Origin: Timema cristinae
Lineage: Eukaryota; Arthropoda; Insecta; Phasmatodea; Timematidae
Reading direction: 5' to 3'
DNA length: 64,000 nt
Assembly: GCA_039000515.1 (NCBI GenBank)
Contig: JBCFYV010000935.1
Location: 62,041,604 to 62,105,603 of the forward strand
Part shown: positions 20,346 through 32,316 of the stretch, in pieces
Layout of the letters: each line of letters begins with the position of its first letter
Numbering within the stretch: the stretch's first letter is position 1
Translations under genes and position numbers: made by a program
Notes under the pieces: model-generated
Database searches by the model: none
Told to the model about the DNA's origin: nothing
The model's input: only the letters and a program-made list of their open reading frames with translations

Positions 20346-21598
20346 GTGTTTTTAAGTAGCTTAAAGTTTTGTTTTATGTGTGTGTGTGTGTGGGTTATTT
20401 TAAGTATGTTGCGAGCTTTGCATGTTGATGTTTTTTTAGGGATATTACTGAGCCATTTGTTAACTATATTATTTTCACCATCAAACTGTGTGCAATTCAG
20501 CACTAGACTAAAGTAGTTTTTAACTGTCAACCCTGTTTTGGTGGGTTTTTTTTTCTATTCTATCCTTCACCCGATTGTAAATTACGCATCAATAGAAGAC
20601 TAATGTTTTTATTGGAAGGTATTATCACCAATCAATTAAAGAAGGGCTATAATGACCTCTATAATGGCGGCTACACAATTGATTGGGGGGAAAAAACAAG
20701 TACGAATGCATTGTCTCATTACAGGTGTGCATTTAAAAATCCTCTACATATGCTAATGGATTTTTAAAACCCACTCCGCTATTGCGGCACATGAGTGGAT
20801 CGGGTCACCGATAGTGTTGGCCGTAGATTGTCCGCGTAGGACGTGTGTGTGTGTAATCTCACCTTGACTGCACCCGATACCAGAACCTTGGTGTGCCATT
20901 AGGAGCATGTGAAGTACACTCCCGTGCAACACGCAGTAGACTTCCTGGCAGGGGTAACAAGGTTTTTGAACATGGGAGGGGGGGGGGGGGGGGCAAAATT
21001 TTGTTATGTTCATGCTAGAGTAAAAAAAAGTACGTAGACTTAACTTAGCACCACTGCCGCTAAGCTTCTATTTGATAGGTTATTTCTGTGTGTATATATG
21101 TGTGTGTGTTGTGTGTGTGTGTGTGAGAGAAAGAGTATATAAAAGAAGTTGAAGAGAAGTTAAAATAAAGGAAAGATCATTTTTTGCTCGATTTGCTTTA
21201 TAAAAGCGATATTTTAGTAGCCATTAAGATTATAATTTCATGAACATAATAACTGCACAGTACTCATTATTTCATCGTGATCTTTATTGCCATTTTTTAA
21301 TTGATTGTTTCTATATATACTTTTAATTAGAGTGATAAAAACATCGGAGCTTGTTTGAATTACGGTAAAGGTTTGCTTATTGATAAGGCTAGTCCTATTT
21401 TCCTTTAATATTCATAACTACAAAACAATATATTATATTAGGGACTCGTTAGACTCGAGTTTATTGAGAAATATTACGTCATGCAAACAAAGAATAAGAC
21501 TATAACCCCCACCCTTCCACCCCCACACAGCAAGAGATCGGGGAGGCAATGCAGTTCTGGCGCTTATGCTTCCTGTGGATTCCTTTTACAGTAAATCC
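20346..21598. other. Spacer with microsatellites
   Basis: (GT)n runs occur at 20376-20391 and 21093-21124, and a G-homopolymer of about 15 at 20978-20993. No gene or shared repeat was recognised between them. Confidence 0.5.
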
Positions 21599-21665
21599 TC
21601 GTTAGACCGGGCCCCGGTTGTTTGAGATTCCGGATAATGCGAACATAATTTTTGGGAAACGCTGG
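21599..21665 (+). mobile_element. Left end of a pogo/Tigger-like element
   Basis: TA followed by CAGTAAATCCTCGTTAGACC, then GGGCCCCGGTTGTTTGAGAT and TCCGGATAATGCG, resembles the terminal region of pogo-type Tc1/mariner elements. No matching right end was found, so this is a fragment. Confidence 0.4.
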
Positions 21666-22894
21666 TATAAACTCAGTCAAATGAAAAGATATTATATTGA
21701 GGACAAACTCAATTTATTGTGGCTTAGTATTAAACCTGAAAATCTATTCTAAGTTTTGAACCTTAATATCGAAAGACTCTAATTCGATTCTAAATTTCGA
21801 GTTTTAATAAATCTTAGATTTGGATTCGATGGGCTTAGCTCAAAATTCTAATCTAAAATTCATACTTAACCTAACAAATGAATACACTAAACCCGGAAAC
21901 TCTGCTTGGTAAGGCGTAGAGCTAAATAAACTTGATTAAGAGTTCCTGGTTATAAAACAATCACGTGGGCAGACAATTGTTTGTGACAGTGAATATCTTT
22001 TACTATGATTAAGAAAGTTGTGTGATCTTTAGTTTATTTTTCACTTTTTCAGATTAGTGTTATTTATTACATCTTTTTAAACAAACCTAAAATGTGTCTC
22101 GAATGTTAATATACATTTTTTGAAATATTTTGTTATTGGATTGGATTCGGAAAGTAAAATAATTAATATATTCAAAACCGATGTGATTTGAAAGATTATC
22201 GTAGTAAGCCGAAAATAAATTAATCGATTCAGATTTGAATTTATTTAAAAAATATATTTGATCTAATTTATTAAGCATTGAATTTTACTAGGATTTTTTT
22301 TAGGCATGATTCATTTTGGATTCGATTCTAGTAAATTATCCAAGATTCGGACTCGATTCGAATTTGAAAATGATAGAATCGCACAGGCTTACTGCACATG
22401 CTCAAATTGGAGAAACAATCTTTCAAAGTTAATAATATTCCGGCCTTGCAAATACTTGTGTAGGAACGCCAATTTTGGAACGGAAACCTGTACCAGGCGC
22501 GGATTAAGGGGGGAGGGGTAAGGTCAAAGGGTCAGTTGACCCCCCCCCCTCCGTGATAGTAAGAAATTTAATACAAAACAAAATGAAAGTTCACATTTTA
22601 GAAAGAAAATACAACATAAATTATACGTTTTTTTAAATTTTACGTGCAGACACCTCTTTATTCAGGTCCACACATTCGTTATTCGCCAACGTTTATTCAA
22701 TTTTCGATATGACACAAGAAAGTGTGGAAAAAAATATTCGTTTTCATGCACGAATATTTGTCATGCATAGCGAGTAACGAACATTGTTCCACATAGAGGC
22801 AGTAGACTACCACACATCAGTTCAGCCACGAATACCAAATATACACCCCCCCCCTCCCCCAAGATATATTTCAAACCCTCTGATATTATCGATT
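21666..22894. other. AT-rich spacer with GATTCGA-type words
   Basis: 21770-21860 and 22128-22385 are full of degenerate GATTCGAT, AATTCGATTC and TCTAAAATTC words. A similar stretch is at 52740-52870. Two C-rich runs occur near 22540 and 22846. No gene is seen. Confidence 0.35.
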
Positions 22895-23520
22895 ATAAAG
22901 CTGAAAGATGGCCTTAAATAAAACTCCAAATGACTTCTAGATGCATTTTATTGTCAAAAACACATCTTGTGAATGTGGGGAATGCCAGGCCGCCACCGTG
23001 GTTCGGATTCCACGTTAAACTGTAGGTCCTTCATTTCATCTCAAAATCACCCTACCAATACATATTAGCATAAGAGCGTATAGCCCGAACGGGTAGTAAG
23101 ACGCGGTGCTAATAATAATATTGTCAAAATTTGCCTCAGAAGACAGCTTCAAATAACTTCTAGACTAAAGGCAGATAAAGTCAGGGGAGGAAAGCTCTAA
23201 ATAGCTTCCAAGGGCATCCATATTTCAAAAATGTCTAGGGGAGGACAACTCCAAATAGCCTAGTTTCTGAAATAATTGAAATTTCAAAATTTTATCGGTG
23301 GAAGACTACTTCAAAGATTATCCTCTAGAGGTATCTAATCATCGTAAAAAATTAAGTTGAGGATTATGCTAAATATCTTCGAGTGGGTATCCGAATTTCA
23401 AAAATGTCTGGGTAAGAGAACGACTTATAAAATAATCTAATTAAAAAAAATCAAGGTGAAGATAACTCATAGCTTCTAGAGTGAATAATTTTTCAAAAAA
23501 ATTGTAGAGTATGACCACGG
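22895..23520. repeat. Old degenerate tandem repeat, unit near 60 bp
   Basis: Loosely repeated blocks contain GGGGAGGAAAGCTCTAAATA, GCTTCCAAGGGCATCC, TATTTCAAAAATGTCTAGGG and variants (GGGGAGGACAACTCCAAATA; GGTGGAAGACTACTTCAAAG; GGGTATCCGAATTTCAAAAA). Divergence is high. The array is interrupted by a SINE1 at 22960. Confidence 0.55.
22960..23119 (+). mobile_element. SINE1 copy, 5'-truncated, with target duplication
   Basis: It starts in the body at ACACATCTTGTGAATGTGGG and runs to the (TAA)n tail. ATTGTCAAAA at 22950-22959 is repeated exactly at 23120-23129, a 10-bp target-site duplication. Truncation plus duplication indicates LINE-mediated reverse transcription. Confidence 0.93.
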
Positions 23521-23755
23521 CTTAAAACATACATAAGATCAAATATGAATCAGAAACTATTAAATGGCTCTAAACAGAAATTTAACATTGTAAGTAACTG
23601 TTATTTATAACTATGACACCCCCCCCCCCCTATGAAAATGATCTGGATCCATCCCTGCTGTACGTTTACCTTGGAATGCTCTCTTACATCATAGTGTGAA
23701 CAAGGTTCCGGTATGTATAGCTTAAACATAATGATATCATTCAAGGTAATACAGA

Positions 23756-23940
23756 TACATTCAAGCGAATAGAGTACACATAATACTATAACATGGAGCC
23801 AAGGGTCTGATGACCGTTGGGCTTTCTTATAATTTCAAAAATACACTCAAGCGAATAGAGTACACATAATTACTCTATAACATGGAGCCAAGTCGTGATG
23901 ACCGTTTGGGCTTTCTTATAATTTCAAAATACACTCAAGT
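23756..23940. repeat. Tandem duplication, unit near 87 bp
   Basis: ATACATTCAAGCGAATAGAG ... AACATGGAGCCAAGG ... GGGCTTTCTTATAATTTCAA is followed by a second copy beginning ATACACTCAAGCGAATAGAG at 23841, and then the start of a third (ATACACTCAAG) that breaks off. Confidence 0.85.
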
Positions 23941-24120
23941 CGTCCCTTATTCATCTTTCCGGAAAATGTAGTTGGTAGAATTGGCCATAAAAAATTAAAT
24001 TTCCCATCACTTTTCAATGTTTCAGGACATATTCGTAGATCGGATTGGTCTTGAGATGCTTTATAGCTTTTTTAATTTGTGGGACAAGGCCAAAATTATC
24101 ATGAACGGACTGGAACAGTT

Positions 24121-24620
24121 TTCCAACAAACAAACTAGAACTTATAGTTACTCCAACAAACAAACTAGGAGAACTTATAGATATTCCAACAAACAAACTA
24201 GGAGAACTTATAGATATTCCAACAAACAAACTAGGAGAACTTATAGATATTCCAACAAACAAACTAGGAGAACTTATAGATATTCCAACAAACAAACTAG
24301 GAGAACTTATAGTTACTCAAACAAACAAACTAGGAGAACTTATAATTACTCCAACCAACAAACAAACTAGGAGAACTTATAGATACTCCAACAAACAAAC
24401 TAGGAGAACTTATAATTACTCCAACAAACAAACTAGGAGAACTTATAGATACTCCAACACAAACAAACTAGGAGAACTTATAGATACTCCAACAAACAAA
24501 CTAGGAGAACTTATATATACTCCAACAAACAAACTAGGTGAACTATAGTTACTCCAACAAACAAACTAGGAGAACTTATAGATACTCCAACAAACAAACT
24601 AGGAGAACTTATAGATACTT
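24121..24620. repeat. 33-bp minisatellite, about 15 units
   Basis: The unit is CCAACAAACAAACTAGGAGA followed by ACTTATAGATACT. The first unit lacks three bases, and units near 24350 and 24465 carry small insertions. Since 33 is divisible by three, frames stay open through part of the array (for example 24017-24370). The insertions break them and no protein is inferred. Confidence 0.95.
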
Positions 24621-24798
24621 TATCATAATGACTAATTTTCCCCCTCTAAGGTATGAAGTAGGTTGGATATCCTAGTTCAAGATAGGGATAAGTTGTAGTG
24701 ATGCACCCTTATTTAAATTATATTTATTCAAAATTTTGTTTTTATTAAAATGAAACAAAAGTCTTTATCATAAGGTGATTCTTCGAAATTATTTATCT

Positions 24799-25032
24799 TA
24801 CCCGCTTCGGTGGCTGCACGGTCTAAGGTGCTACTCTGGTACTAGACTGAAAAAGACGAAGAGATCGGGGTTCGATCTCGGTCGGAAGTACAGAGGTACT
24901 TTCCGGAATGGTTTTCCACTCTCCCTCCACGCAAATGTGGGTACACATTCTCTAAATTCCACCTTCCTAATTTCTAACACATTAATTTAATTAGTATTTA
25001 GATGTCCCGAACGGGTAGTAAGACGCAGTTGA
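24799..25032 (+). mobile_element. SINE2 copy, full length (reference copy)
   Basis: The head CCGCTTCGGTGGCTGCACGG followed by TCTAAGGTGCTACTCTGG resembles the 5' half of tRNA-Leu/Ser with box A; box B is GGGGTTCGATCTCGG. The body contains GGTTTTCCACTCTCCCTCCA and CGCAAATGTGGGTACA. The tail ends CCCGAACGGGTAGTAAGACG followed by CAGT. The large gap between box A and box B fits a class II tRNA with a long variable arm. Confidence 0.9.
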
Positions 25033-26443
25033 TTTTTAATCTCTTTCCTCGGGCAGGTGCAACTGTTTTCATTTGCTTTTAAACCAGCATCTTCTTTCAA
25101 ACATTTACTTTCCATTCAAGTGCAATTCTAGATAATGTAATATTGTAATTCTTTTCTTTCTTCGGAAGTGTCTCTCTCTCTCTCCACGACCTTGAAAAGG
25201 AGCGCAGCACTCGGGTCGAATAGTCGCGAGAACTCGTGTTTCTCGATTATTCCGTTGATAGCGTTGTAATCTATGGCGTGCCGTATTGGCGTAGGCCGCG
25301 CGCACACAGATGTGATTGACCTTGAGGGCTGCGCTTCGGCGGCGCTATCGATCCAGGCATGTGTGTTGGGGAAAGAGCTTTCAACAGTTGGCAGCGCCGA
25401 TCTAGGGGGCGACCTGTCAGTTCCTCTGCCGGCCATGTGGGAGCACGTTCAGGCGCAAATTGTCAGCTTGCTACTCGACGTGGACTCACGGTAAACTTGT
25501 GTGCGAGTGTAAAAAAAGGGGGAGGGGGGAGGATGCCTTTACAGGACCGCGCGGTTATTTCGGCAATAGTCGTTTAGGAGTTTAAAGGATTACAGTTGCT
25601 GAAAACTCTTCTCGCTAAAGAAATAAAAAGTAACCAAAACGAGCCGTTTAAGCGCCACTGTCATTTTTTAAATATTTTAATATTTGTAATTCTTTTTTAA
25701 ATCAGATAAAAAAATGACAACGCATAATTGTTATGAATAGTGCTTAAAAAAAAGGTGGCTATAAAATGTTAACCAAATTGTTACATTTAAATTAATACCT
25801 TTAATTTGTTTCCTAACATCTTATTATTCTAAAGACGTCAATGGTTTATTTTATATTGATGTGCGTTGCCGGTTTTTTAAGTTTATATCTCAAATTATTT
25901 AAAAAATAAAACATTTAAAATAATGCTCCCTAACCTAATTTATGGTCTTAATGAGGTTAATCTCTTGTGTGCGGGGTTTTTTTTGGGAGGGGGGGAGGTA
26001 TCGGGGGAGCGTTATTGGCAAATTACGCTACTGGTTATGTGAAATAAATACACCCCGAAAATCTGGCCACGTAGTTTTGTCGTGTTTTTTGTGTGTCCTG
26101 TCTTATCTCGCATCTCATCACGTGTGTTTTTATTATGAGCAAACTTCTATTTCAATCATTGTTTTGCTTTTACCATTTAGAGTTTATTACAATGATACAA
26201 TGAGTGTTTTCAAATTGTTTTGAAATCTGTCCTGCATTAAATGATGGCACACTTTTGGCCTGATTACAGGAAACAAAGGTAGGCATGGTTATGTAATCAT
26301 TTTAATATCATAGCTCTATTTCTTCCGGCCCTCCCCCGCACCATATCCCACATTGTAGTTAAATCAATTAGCTGAATGTGTGTTAATAGCTAGTTTTTTT
26401 TTGTAGAGTGGATTTTTATTTTGCATCTTTATTACTTTGCTTG
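25033..26443. other. Spacer with a CpG-rich patch
   Basis: 25190-25560 is GC-rich with CG dinucleotides and a (TC)n run at 25171-25184. Open frames on both strands overlap and show no domain. 25600-26440 is AT-rich and unrecognised. Confidence 0.35.
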
Positions 26444-26622
26444 GTCGACCTCAATGGTCTTGGGGTAAAGTGCCCGCCTCAGGGCCCCATGTTTGTGGGT
26501 TCAAACCCAGTTGTGGTCGACTTATTTTTCTTGAGCACAGCTTACTTGGGAGGGAAGGTGAATCTGTCGGTCCCATGTAGATTGCAGCGTGTTAGAGAAC
26601 ACTGGTTTGTGAGGATACCTTA
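26444..26622 (+). mobile_element. SINE4 copy, forward, tail lost
   Basis: GTCGACCTCAATGGTCTTGG followed by GGTAAAGTGCCCGCCTCAGG is the tRNA-Gly-like head; box B is GGGTTCAAACCC. GTGGTCGACTTATTTTTCTT followed by GAGCACAGC continues into the body. The diagnostic 3' tail is not recognisable after GGATACCTTATT. Confidence 0.75.
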
Positions 26623-27239
26623 TTAAAATTACATAATTCTTTTCACAAAGCTTCATTCTGCGCTCCTTTACCAGTTATCTTTCGTTTCCCGGATATTTAG
26701 GTTTTAATGATAAAACGAAATATGTAGAATTTTAGGAGATGTCAACTTTTAAACTCTTGTTTATGTTTATGTATGTAATTATAATCAAAGTCCTTTAAGA
26801 AGACACCCCCATCCCCTGTTATTCAATGATTTAACAAAAACGTCTCTACAAGTCAGGAGTTCTAATCCCTCGCCTGTGACGTGTGTCCCCCCTCACCCCC
26901 CTCCCTTGAAGGTCCATGTGGTAACGAACGAGCTCTCTAGTGTGCAAACAAAGCTAGTACGTGCACAAGGATTAGATTACAGTATCCTTGAGGACACCGC
27001 GTCCAGGCACACGACCGAGGAAACTACAACTTTGTACCTTTTAAACCCCGTTGAGATTGACGGGCCAAGAAGGGTGTAAGGTCGTGGACCAGGGTTGATC
27101 CATCCTCTGATTGGATATTGCTTAGCTGTTGCGATACTTATCGCTGAGGCGTGAAATAATACATTCGTCACTCTTTAACGAGTTGAACTACTTTTATCCG
27201 TACCTATGGGTACGCGGACAGGGGCGTTTTGTCTCGTCT
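26623..27239. other. Spacer, unrecognised
   Basis: A GGAGTTCTAATCCC word near 26858 recalls a degenerate box B, but nothing else supports a tRNA-derived element. No gene is called. Confidence 0.3.
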
Positions 27240-27405
27240 GGTTTGTCTGTGAATCCCGCCAGGTTGCACTGATGGCAGGTTTTCCTTGCACTAAATCTGC
27301 TAGTGCATTTCCTCTACATTTCTACAGCTTTCACCCTCCTCTTCGTCGCTTGGTGTAAATATACTAATAGCTCGTACGGGTATTAAGGCGCGAGGCGCAG
27401 GAGGG
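27240..27405 (+). mobile_element. SINE2 copy, heavily diverged
   Basis: TGAATCCCGCCAGGTTGCAC, a CTAGTGCATTTCCTCTACAT body and AGCTCGTACGGGTATTAAGG followed by CGCGAGGCG follow the SINE2 order. Confidence 0.45.
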
Positions 27406-28960
27406 ATCAACGCTATTTTAATCAAGTGCAGCAAAAAAAAAAGGCACTTGTTTTATAACCTTCAAAACACCGTAAAACGCATTAAACTCATATTGTGAAC
27501 ATTAAGGTGCAGTCTGGAGTAATGATCATATATGCTGCACGAAGTGATTTCGTTTATTTCCAGGAAAATAAGAATTGTGTTTTAAAAAATCACAAAGATT
27601 CACGTTAAATCATTCAAGTATAATATCCTATTCTCTATTTTATATTATCTTTTGTATTTTTACGAATTACCTATTATTATTATTTTCAAGATCTTGACAG
27701 ATACAATTTACTTAATTGTGATTGTCATGCGATGGTTACAAAAGTTACTATATAGGGCATTAGTATGTCAAACCGTAATTATATAGTTTCATTTGGTCAG
27801 TTAAGTAAAATTAAAAAAGCCGTTCCAGACCTACCATCTTACCACGAAAATACTATACCAAAAAAATCTGCATATATTTTGATTTATCGTAGAAGAAACG
27901 TGTCTTTGTATATATTTTTTTATCTGATATAAAAAAGTCTTGACAAAGAAGTTTCCATGTGGATGTGGGTCTCTTTGTTCGTCCGGTCCGGTCTGGTCTT
28001 TTGAGTCCCCCTCCCTCCCACCTTGACCCCCCCCCCCCTCGTTCTTCGGCCTTGGTTCTTCTTGCCTCCTCTACATAACGTGCTTCATATAGAGTCGTAC
28101 CGCCATGAGAAGAATCCATTTTGTGGCGTAAACCATATCGATGAAAAGCTCGCCGGGGCATCTCTTGCAGCTGTATATAAAGTAGCAGCTGCGGAACGTC
28201 GCTTGGCCTATAGATACACGAAAATAGAGCTGATTTATTTGATCCGCGTGGTCCAAACCTTCTCCCGGTGACTGTTTTACCTTGAACGTTCGTTTCACTA
28301 TCGACTCTGTATTTTAATGGGGTATTTATCACATTCTCTGTCCACGTACACTTTATTTCATGTGCAGTCGTTATTCTTACCTAAAGCACCGTTGAGATAC
28401 ATCATAGTCCATTTATTTATCTATGCGTGTTTTCATTTGAAGATGGTGAGAACCTTGACAATTTAATTTGTTTCCGGCCAAAGGAGGGAGGTTCTTCTTC
28501 CGGTGGCTTGTGGCGAAGTCACTCGAAAGATAGGAATTCCTAAACGCCAAGAACCAAGTGGATTTTTAACGTTACTGGGTGGAGTTTTCCGGCAGTAGGA
28601 GAACAGACAGGAGAGGAGTAAATTATAAAAGAACACCCCGCCCTCCCCCCATCAAATTAAATCAAATTTTTATGTGTTCATTCCAGTAGACACCAAACTC
28701 GTGTGCTCTTAAAAAAGCTTTGTCACTTTTTAACCCAAGCGCAGCACTTGATTCGCAATATCCCGACTATATAGGCGGACACCTTAAATCAGACAACATA
28801 CATGTTACACATTTCTCATTGATATCTTACATTGGATCACTAATAATATATTGCGGTCGTCGGTGTTCCTTATTGCACGTCGTGACAGTCTCTCTCGTGA
28901 CTCACGGCTTCCTGGGAGGTGTGTTAGTAATGAGATGGAGGGGGGGGGGCTGATCCCTGT
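27406..28960. other. Spacer, no gene recognised
   Basis: The minus-strand frame at 27853-28332 (159 codons) spans a CT-rich tract and an AT-rich tract and shows no domain, so I do not call it. 27960-28060 is CT-rich with a C-homopolymer. Confidence 0.4.
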
Positions 28961-29078
28961 CTCCGAGTGGCCGCGGTGTTTGGTGAGTGATTGCGTGGAA
29001 CACTTATCGCGGGATGGTTACACTAGCTCGCGCGAATGATCTTCTTAGGGCCCTCGGTTCGATTCTGTGCGAGTCCTG
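28961..29078 (+). other. tRNA-like head fragment next to SINE3
   Basis: CTCCGAGTGGCCGCGGTGTT resembles a SINE2-type box A region. CCCTCGGTTCGATTCTGTGC near 29052 resembles box B. It stops directly at the start of SINE3, so it may be a truncated element into which SINE3 inserted. Confidence 0.35.
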
Positions 29079-29303
29079 CACCTTAGCTCGGTTGGTTGCG
29101 TGTCTATCTGCCCACTGAGCTAAGGCCTCAAGGGTGCCGGGTTCGATTCCCGGTATGGTCGACAAATTTGTCCATGGTGAAATGTAAGTCTGCGATGAAA
29201 TTAACAGCTGGTGTACTGGGTATTGTCTGTTCTAGATATAAGTTGGTTAGTAAGTCGTGTGCTGAAATAATCAGTTCGGTTCAGAAAGTGTTTGTTAAAT
29301 TAT
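29079..29303 (+). mobile_element. SINE3 copy, near full length
   Basis: The head CACCTTAGCTCGGTTGGTTG and box B CCGGGTTCGATTCCCGG are well preserved. Body words TGGTGAAATG and AGATATAAGTTGGTTAGTAA and the tail AATCAGTTCGGTTCAGAAAG match 8027-8240. The head region is longer than a normal tRNA between box A and box B. Confidence 0.8.
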
Positions 29304-29449
29304 CCCCCCAAATATGAATGGGCTTGCACGGGTACACAGATGGTTAATTTGTGAAGCCTTAGGCAGAAATAATTAATTCACGCTAACTTTGGCTTTTCCT
29401 GAAAGTTAATAAAACTGTTGTATATTCCTCCGCCTCTCAATTATGTTTT

Positions 29450-29625
29450 ATTGCTGTAGATGGGGGAGGATTGGGATTTGAATCCCGGTCACGTCTACTG
29501 AGCTGTGATATTTTTTTCCTAAATGGTTTCCCTCTCTCCTTCCACACGAAATGCGCGCAGATTACCTCTAAGATGGCTCCTTCCTCATCACTACCCCATT
29601 ATAACTTACTGAACAATTGGTAAGA
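29450..29625 (+). mobile_element. SINE2 copy, head and tail incomplete
   Basis: GATTGGGATTTGAATCCCGG, CTAAATGGTTTCCCTCTCTC and CACGAAATGCGCGCAG are box B and body. The final ACCCGAACGGG part is missing. Confidence 0.65.
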
Positions 29626-30059
29626 GCCGGCGGAGACGTGACGAGACTGATTTCGAGCTCTCGCGCCCCTGGTGTATAGTTAGCGTTCTCACCACTCACC
29701 TTATCTTGCCGGTGGCGCGCGCGCGCCTCACTTCTATCCTGTTTAACCTCATTTCTCGCAGCCTTAATTCTTTGTAGTCCACGTCCTCTGTAAGTGGGGC
29801 ATCGATTCTATCCTCTTCGCCGTGTCTGGCGCTTCCCGACTTAATATAATATATACTGTGACAACACGACCGGCGTAGTGTGACTGCGCTACTGTGGGAC
29901 TGGCGTGGCTAGTACTGTGGCGGCGTAGTGTGACATGTGACTCCTTGAGGGGACTAGGTTAGAGAGTATTTATACTATATTCTAGAAAAGATAAATATTT
30001 AACACACTCGCGTGTGAATAGGGAAAGATCCTAAAGAAACGAATTTGAAATAAATTTTC
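29626..30059. other. CpG-rich patch, unrecognised
   Basis: GGTGGCGCGCGCGCGCC at about 29712 and three GGCGTAGTGTGAC-like words at 29872-29935 stand out. No gene is seen. Confidence 0.35.
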
Positions 30060-30292
30060 CCCGCATCGTTGGTCGTATGGTCTAATACATATCTCTCGTG
30101 TTAGATTGGATTTCTCTTGAAGGGGAGATAGAGGTTCGAATCCGGGTTGGGTGGACTGTGGCTGTGTGTTCCTAAATGGTTTGCAACTCTTCTCTCAAAT
30201 GCGGGTACATTTCGTCTAAGTTCTACTTCATGAATCTCAACCTCCATTGTGTTTAAATATTCGGATAACCCGAATGGGTAGTAAGATGCAAC
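30060..30292 (+). mobile_element. SINE2 copy
   Basis: CCGCATCGTTGGTCGTATGG (head), GAGGTTCGAATCCGGGTTGG (box B) and ATAACCCGAATGGGTAGTAA (tail). The loop-side C of the hairpin is T, which keeps a G-U pair. Confidence 0.85.
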
Positions 30293-31040
30293 GTACATAA
30301 ATCAATGTCTGTTTAGAACGTAATCCAGAATGAAGTTACCCAGTTAATCGGACGTTATTGTGTAGCCTCCTGAAACATGAAGCCGGTTTGATTCAGACGA
30401 GGGAACTGGTTCTCTGATGGGACTATGTATACTAAACCGGTATGTCTAACATTGTCACGTCGCTCGCTACCTTAGAACCTTAAATACAATTAATTAGGAT
30501 ATCTATTTCTCACTCATTTGCTAAAAGGGGACATTTTCCCTTTTTTAGAAATTAGTTCTAGCTCTCCCTCTCTCCGCCCTCCCCTCTCCCGGCCTGTCGT
30601 GCACGAGTTGATGTTTGAGATAAGGTCAGTATGTCGAGAGATATCAATAGTAGCAACATTATTACGTTATCTAAATGGGGGTGAAGTACAAGTCTTTTAA
30701 AGAGCTGATGTTTCGTCTCTTTCTCGGGGTAACGTTACAGGTATTTGGGGCGGTGAAACTAAATATACACCCGGTCTGTCTGTCTGTCTGCTTAAGTGGA
30801 ACAGAATGCACACATTTTGATCGATTAATCTTGTGGCTCTCATGTGCTTTATTTAGCGAACATTTCTTTTTTTATTTATTCGAACCAGTTTCAAGCAATA
30901 TCGACCGATATCTCGCGCGGGGTTACTGTCTTCCCGGGTTAGATTCCCGACGAGGTTTCAAAGAGGCGTCAATGTGGACCCGCCCATTTCTAGGAGGGTG
31001 CTTCCGATTGACCTGACAGGCTGGGAGTTCAATCCCAAGC
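30293..31040. other. Spacer with two degenerate box B-like words
   Basis: CCCGGGTTAGATTCCCG near 30935 and GGGAGTTCAATCCC near 31024 recall tRNA T arms of old SINEs. Between 30600 and 30920 nothing is recognised apart from a short (TCTG)n run at 30775. Confidence 0.35.
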
Positions 31041-31122
31041 CAGATAGTGTTTTTTTTTTAATCCTTACTGATTGTGAATGTTGGTACATTTCCACCCCCT
31101 CATAGTTTGGTGCCTTTTTGTA

Positions 31123-31348
31123 CAGTCCAATTTTCGTAGTAAGGGCCTATTCAGAAAATATACTTTTTTATTTTTGTAGTCAACATAACATTTTACTGTG
31201 TTTTTTATAGGTAGACTATTGATAATATTTATCAAAAATGACAGTTATGGATCGCATGATTTGACGTATGAATACGTGAAAGTATATTTATTATATTTTG
31301 TATAAGAGTTCTATTTGTATACGATAACGTTCCGATGAAAATTGAACT
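31123..31348 (+). mobile_element. TMITE copy, both ends recognisable
   Basis: TA precedes CAGTCCAATTTTCGTAGTAA, and the copy closes with CCGATGAAAATTGAACT. Inside: AGAAAATATACTTTTTTATT, TTGATAATATTTATCAAAAA, TGACAGTTATGG and ATTTGACGTATGAATACGTG. Imperfect inverted ends CAGTCCAATTTTC/GAAAATTGAACT support a non-autonomous Tc1/mariner element. Confidence 0.8.
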
Positions 31349-31891
31349 TTGGTAAGTCACGAAAAGCCAAAACAGACAATTGCCCTAACCTAAATTTAAT
31401 CATATTACTGACTATTTTCCGCTGAACTGTTTGGGGTCTGGTTGTTGTGATTATGTTTCTAAGTTATGTTCGGCCCCTCGTAGTCGTTAAAACTTCACAT
31501 GCAACAAATAATATATATAAAATAACACTTTAAGTACTTATAATTACAGTTTTGCACTAAAATGCCCGCCGGTAGCTATTAGTTCATCTCCCATCCACCT
31601 TAGCGCTTATATTCTTGTTCTAGCCATATTAAAATATATACTGAATCTAAAATGACTGCACTAACCAATAAACCAACGAGAGTGAAGTAAGTGTCAACAA
31701 AGTTAGATTACTTCTTTTTATAGTCCTATTTGTACATTAAATTTAGTGAAAAGTTAATGTTTTCCATCTAGTTAAAATTTGATTTGGCTTATTTTTTGAT
31801 TTGCGTGTTTAGCTTTGCAGTACGAGAAATAAGTTTAGCCCTTAAAAAGTCCATAAATATATGTATCATATGTCTGTAAGAACTCTGATTT

Positions 31892-31924
<33 letters not shown>

Positions 31925-32168
31925 GCTTATACAGACAAACTATTGAACATGATCACACATTTGTTCCTGACCTCGGTTTTTTTTCTCGCTGGCGGCTCCG
32001 ATTAATTTGTTAAGTTGCAAAAAAAAACCAATCACTTGTCGATTCATTGTAGTGTGATATTTGACCTTACCGGTAAGTGGAGATTAAAGTTTTCTATTAA
32101 AGTAGCTCAAGAGGTATTTGGGTGAATTTTCTTTCTTTTTTTTTCTGTTAATTCAGGTTGTTTTAGTG
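31349..32168. other. AT-rich spacer with (TA)n
   Basis: (TA)n at 31896-31923. No other feature recognised. Confidence 0.5.
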
Positions 32169-32316
32169 CCTGCATCGGTGGGCACGCCGTGCGGCTCTCA
32201 CGGATTGTATCCAGCCAGTGTAGAGCGAGTATGCTTCCTTTCAATTCCACATTCACCATTTTTACCCCAATAGCGTAATTAAAAAATTACCGGAGGTTGG
32301 ACGGGTAGTAAGATAG
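32169..32316 (+). mobile_element. SINE2 copy, internally shortened
   Basis: The head CCTGCATCGGTGGGCACGCC is followed quickly by a body with TTCCACATTCACCATTTTTA and the tail GGACGGGTAGTAAGATAG. The box B stretch is deleted. Confidence 0.6.

Noticed and set aside
27853..28332. 159-codon open frame on the minus strand
   Set aside because: Composition changes within it (CT-rich tract giving a Gly/Arg-rich part), no domain, no start context or splice support.
29079..29155. Functional tRNA gene
   Set aside because: Box A and box B are good, but the interval is too long for a tRNA and the sequence continues into a SINE body and tail shared with 8027-8240.
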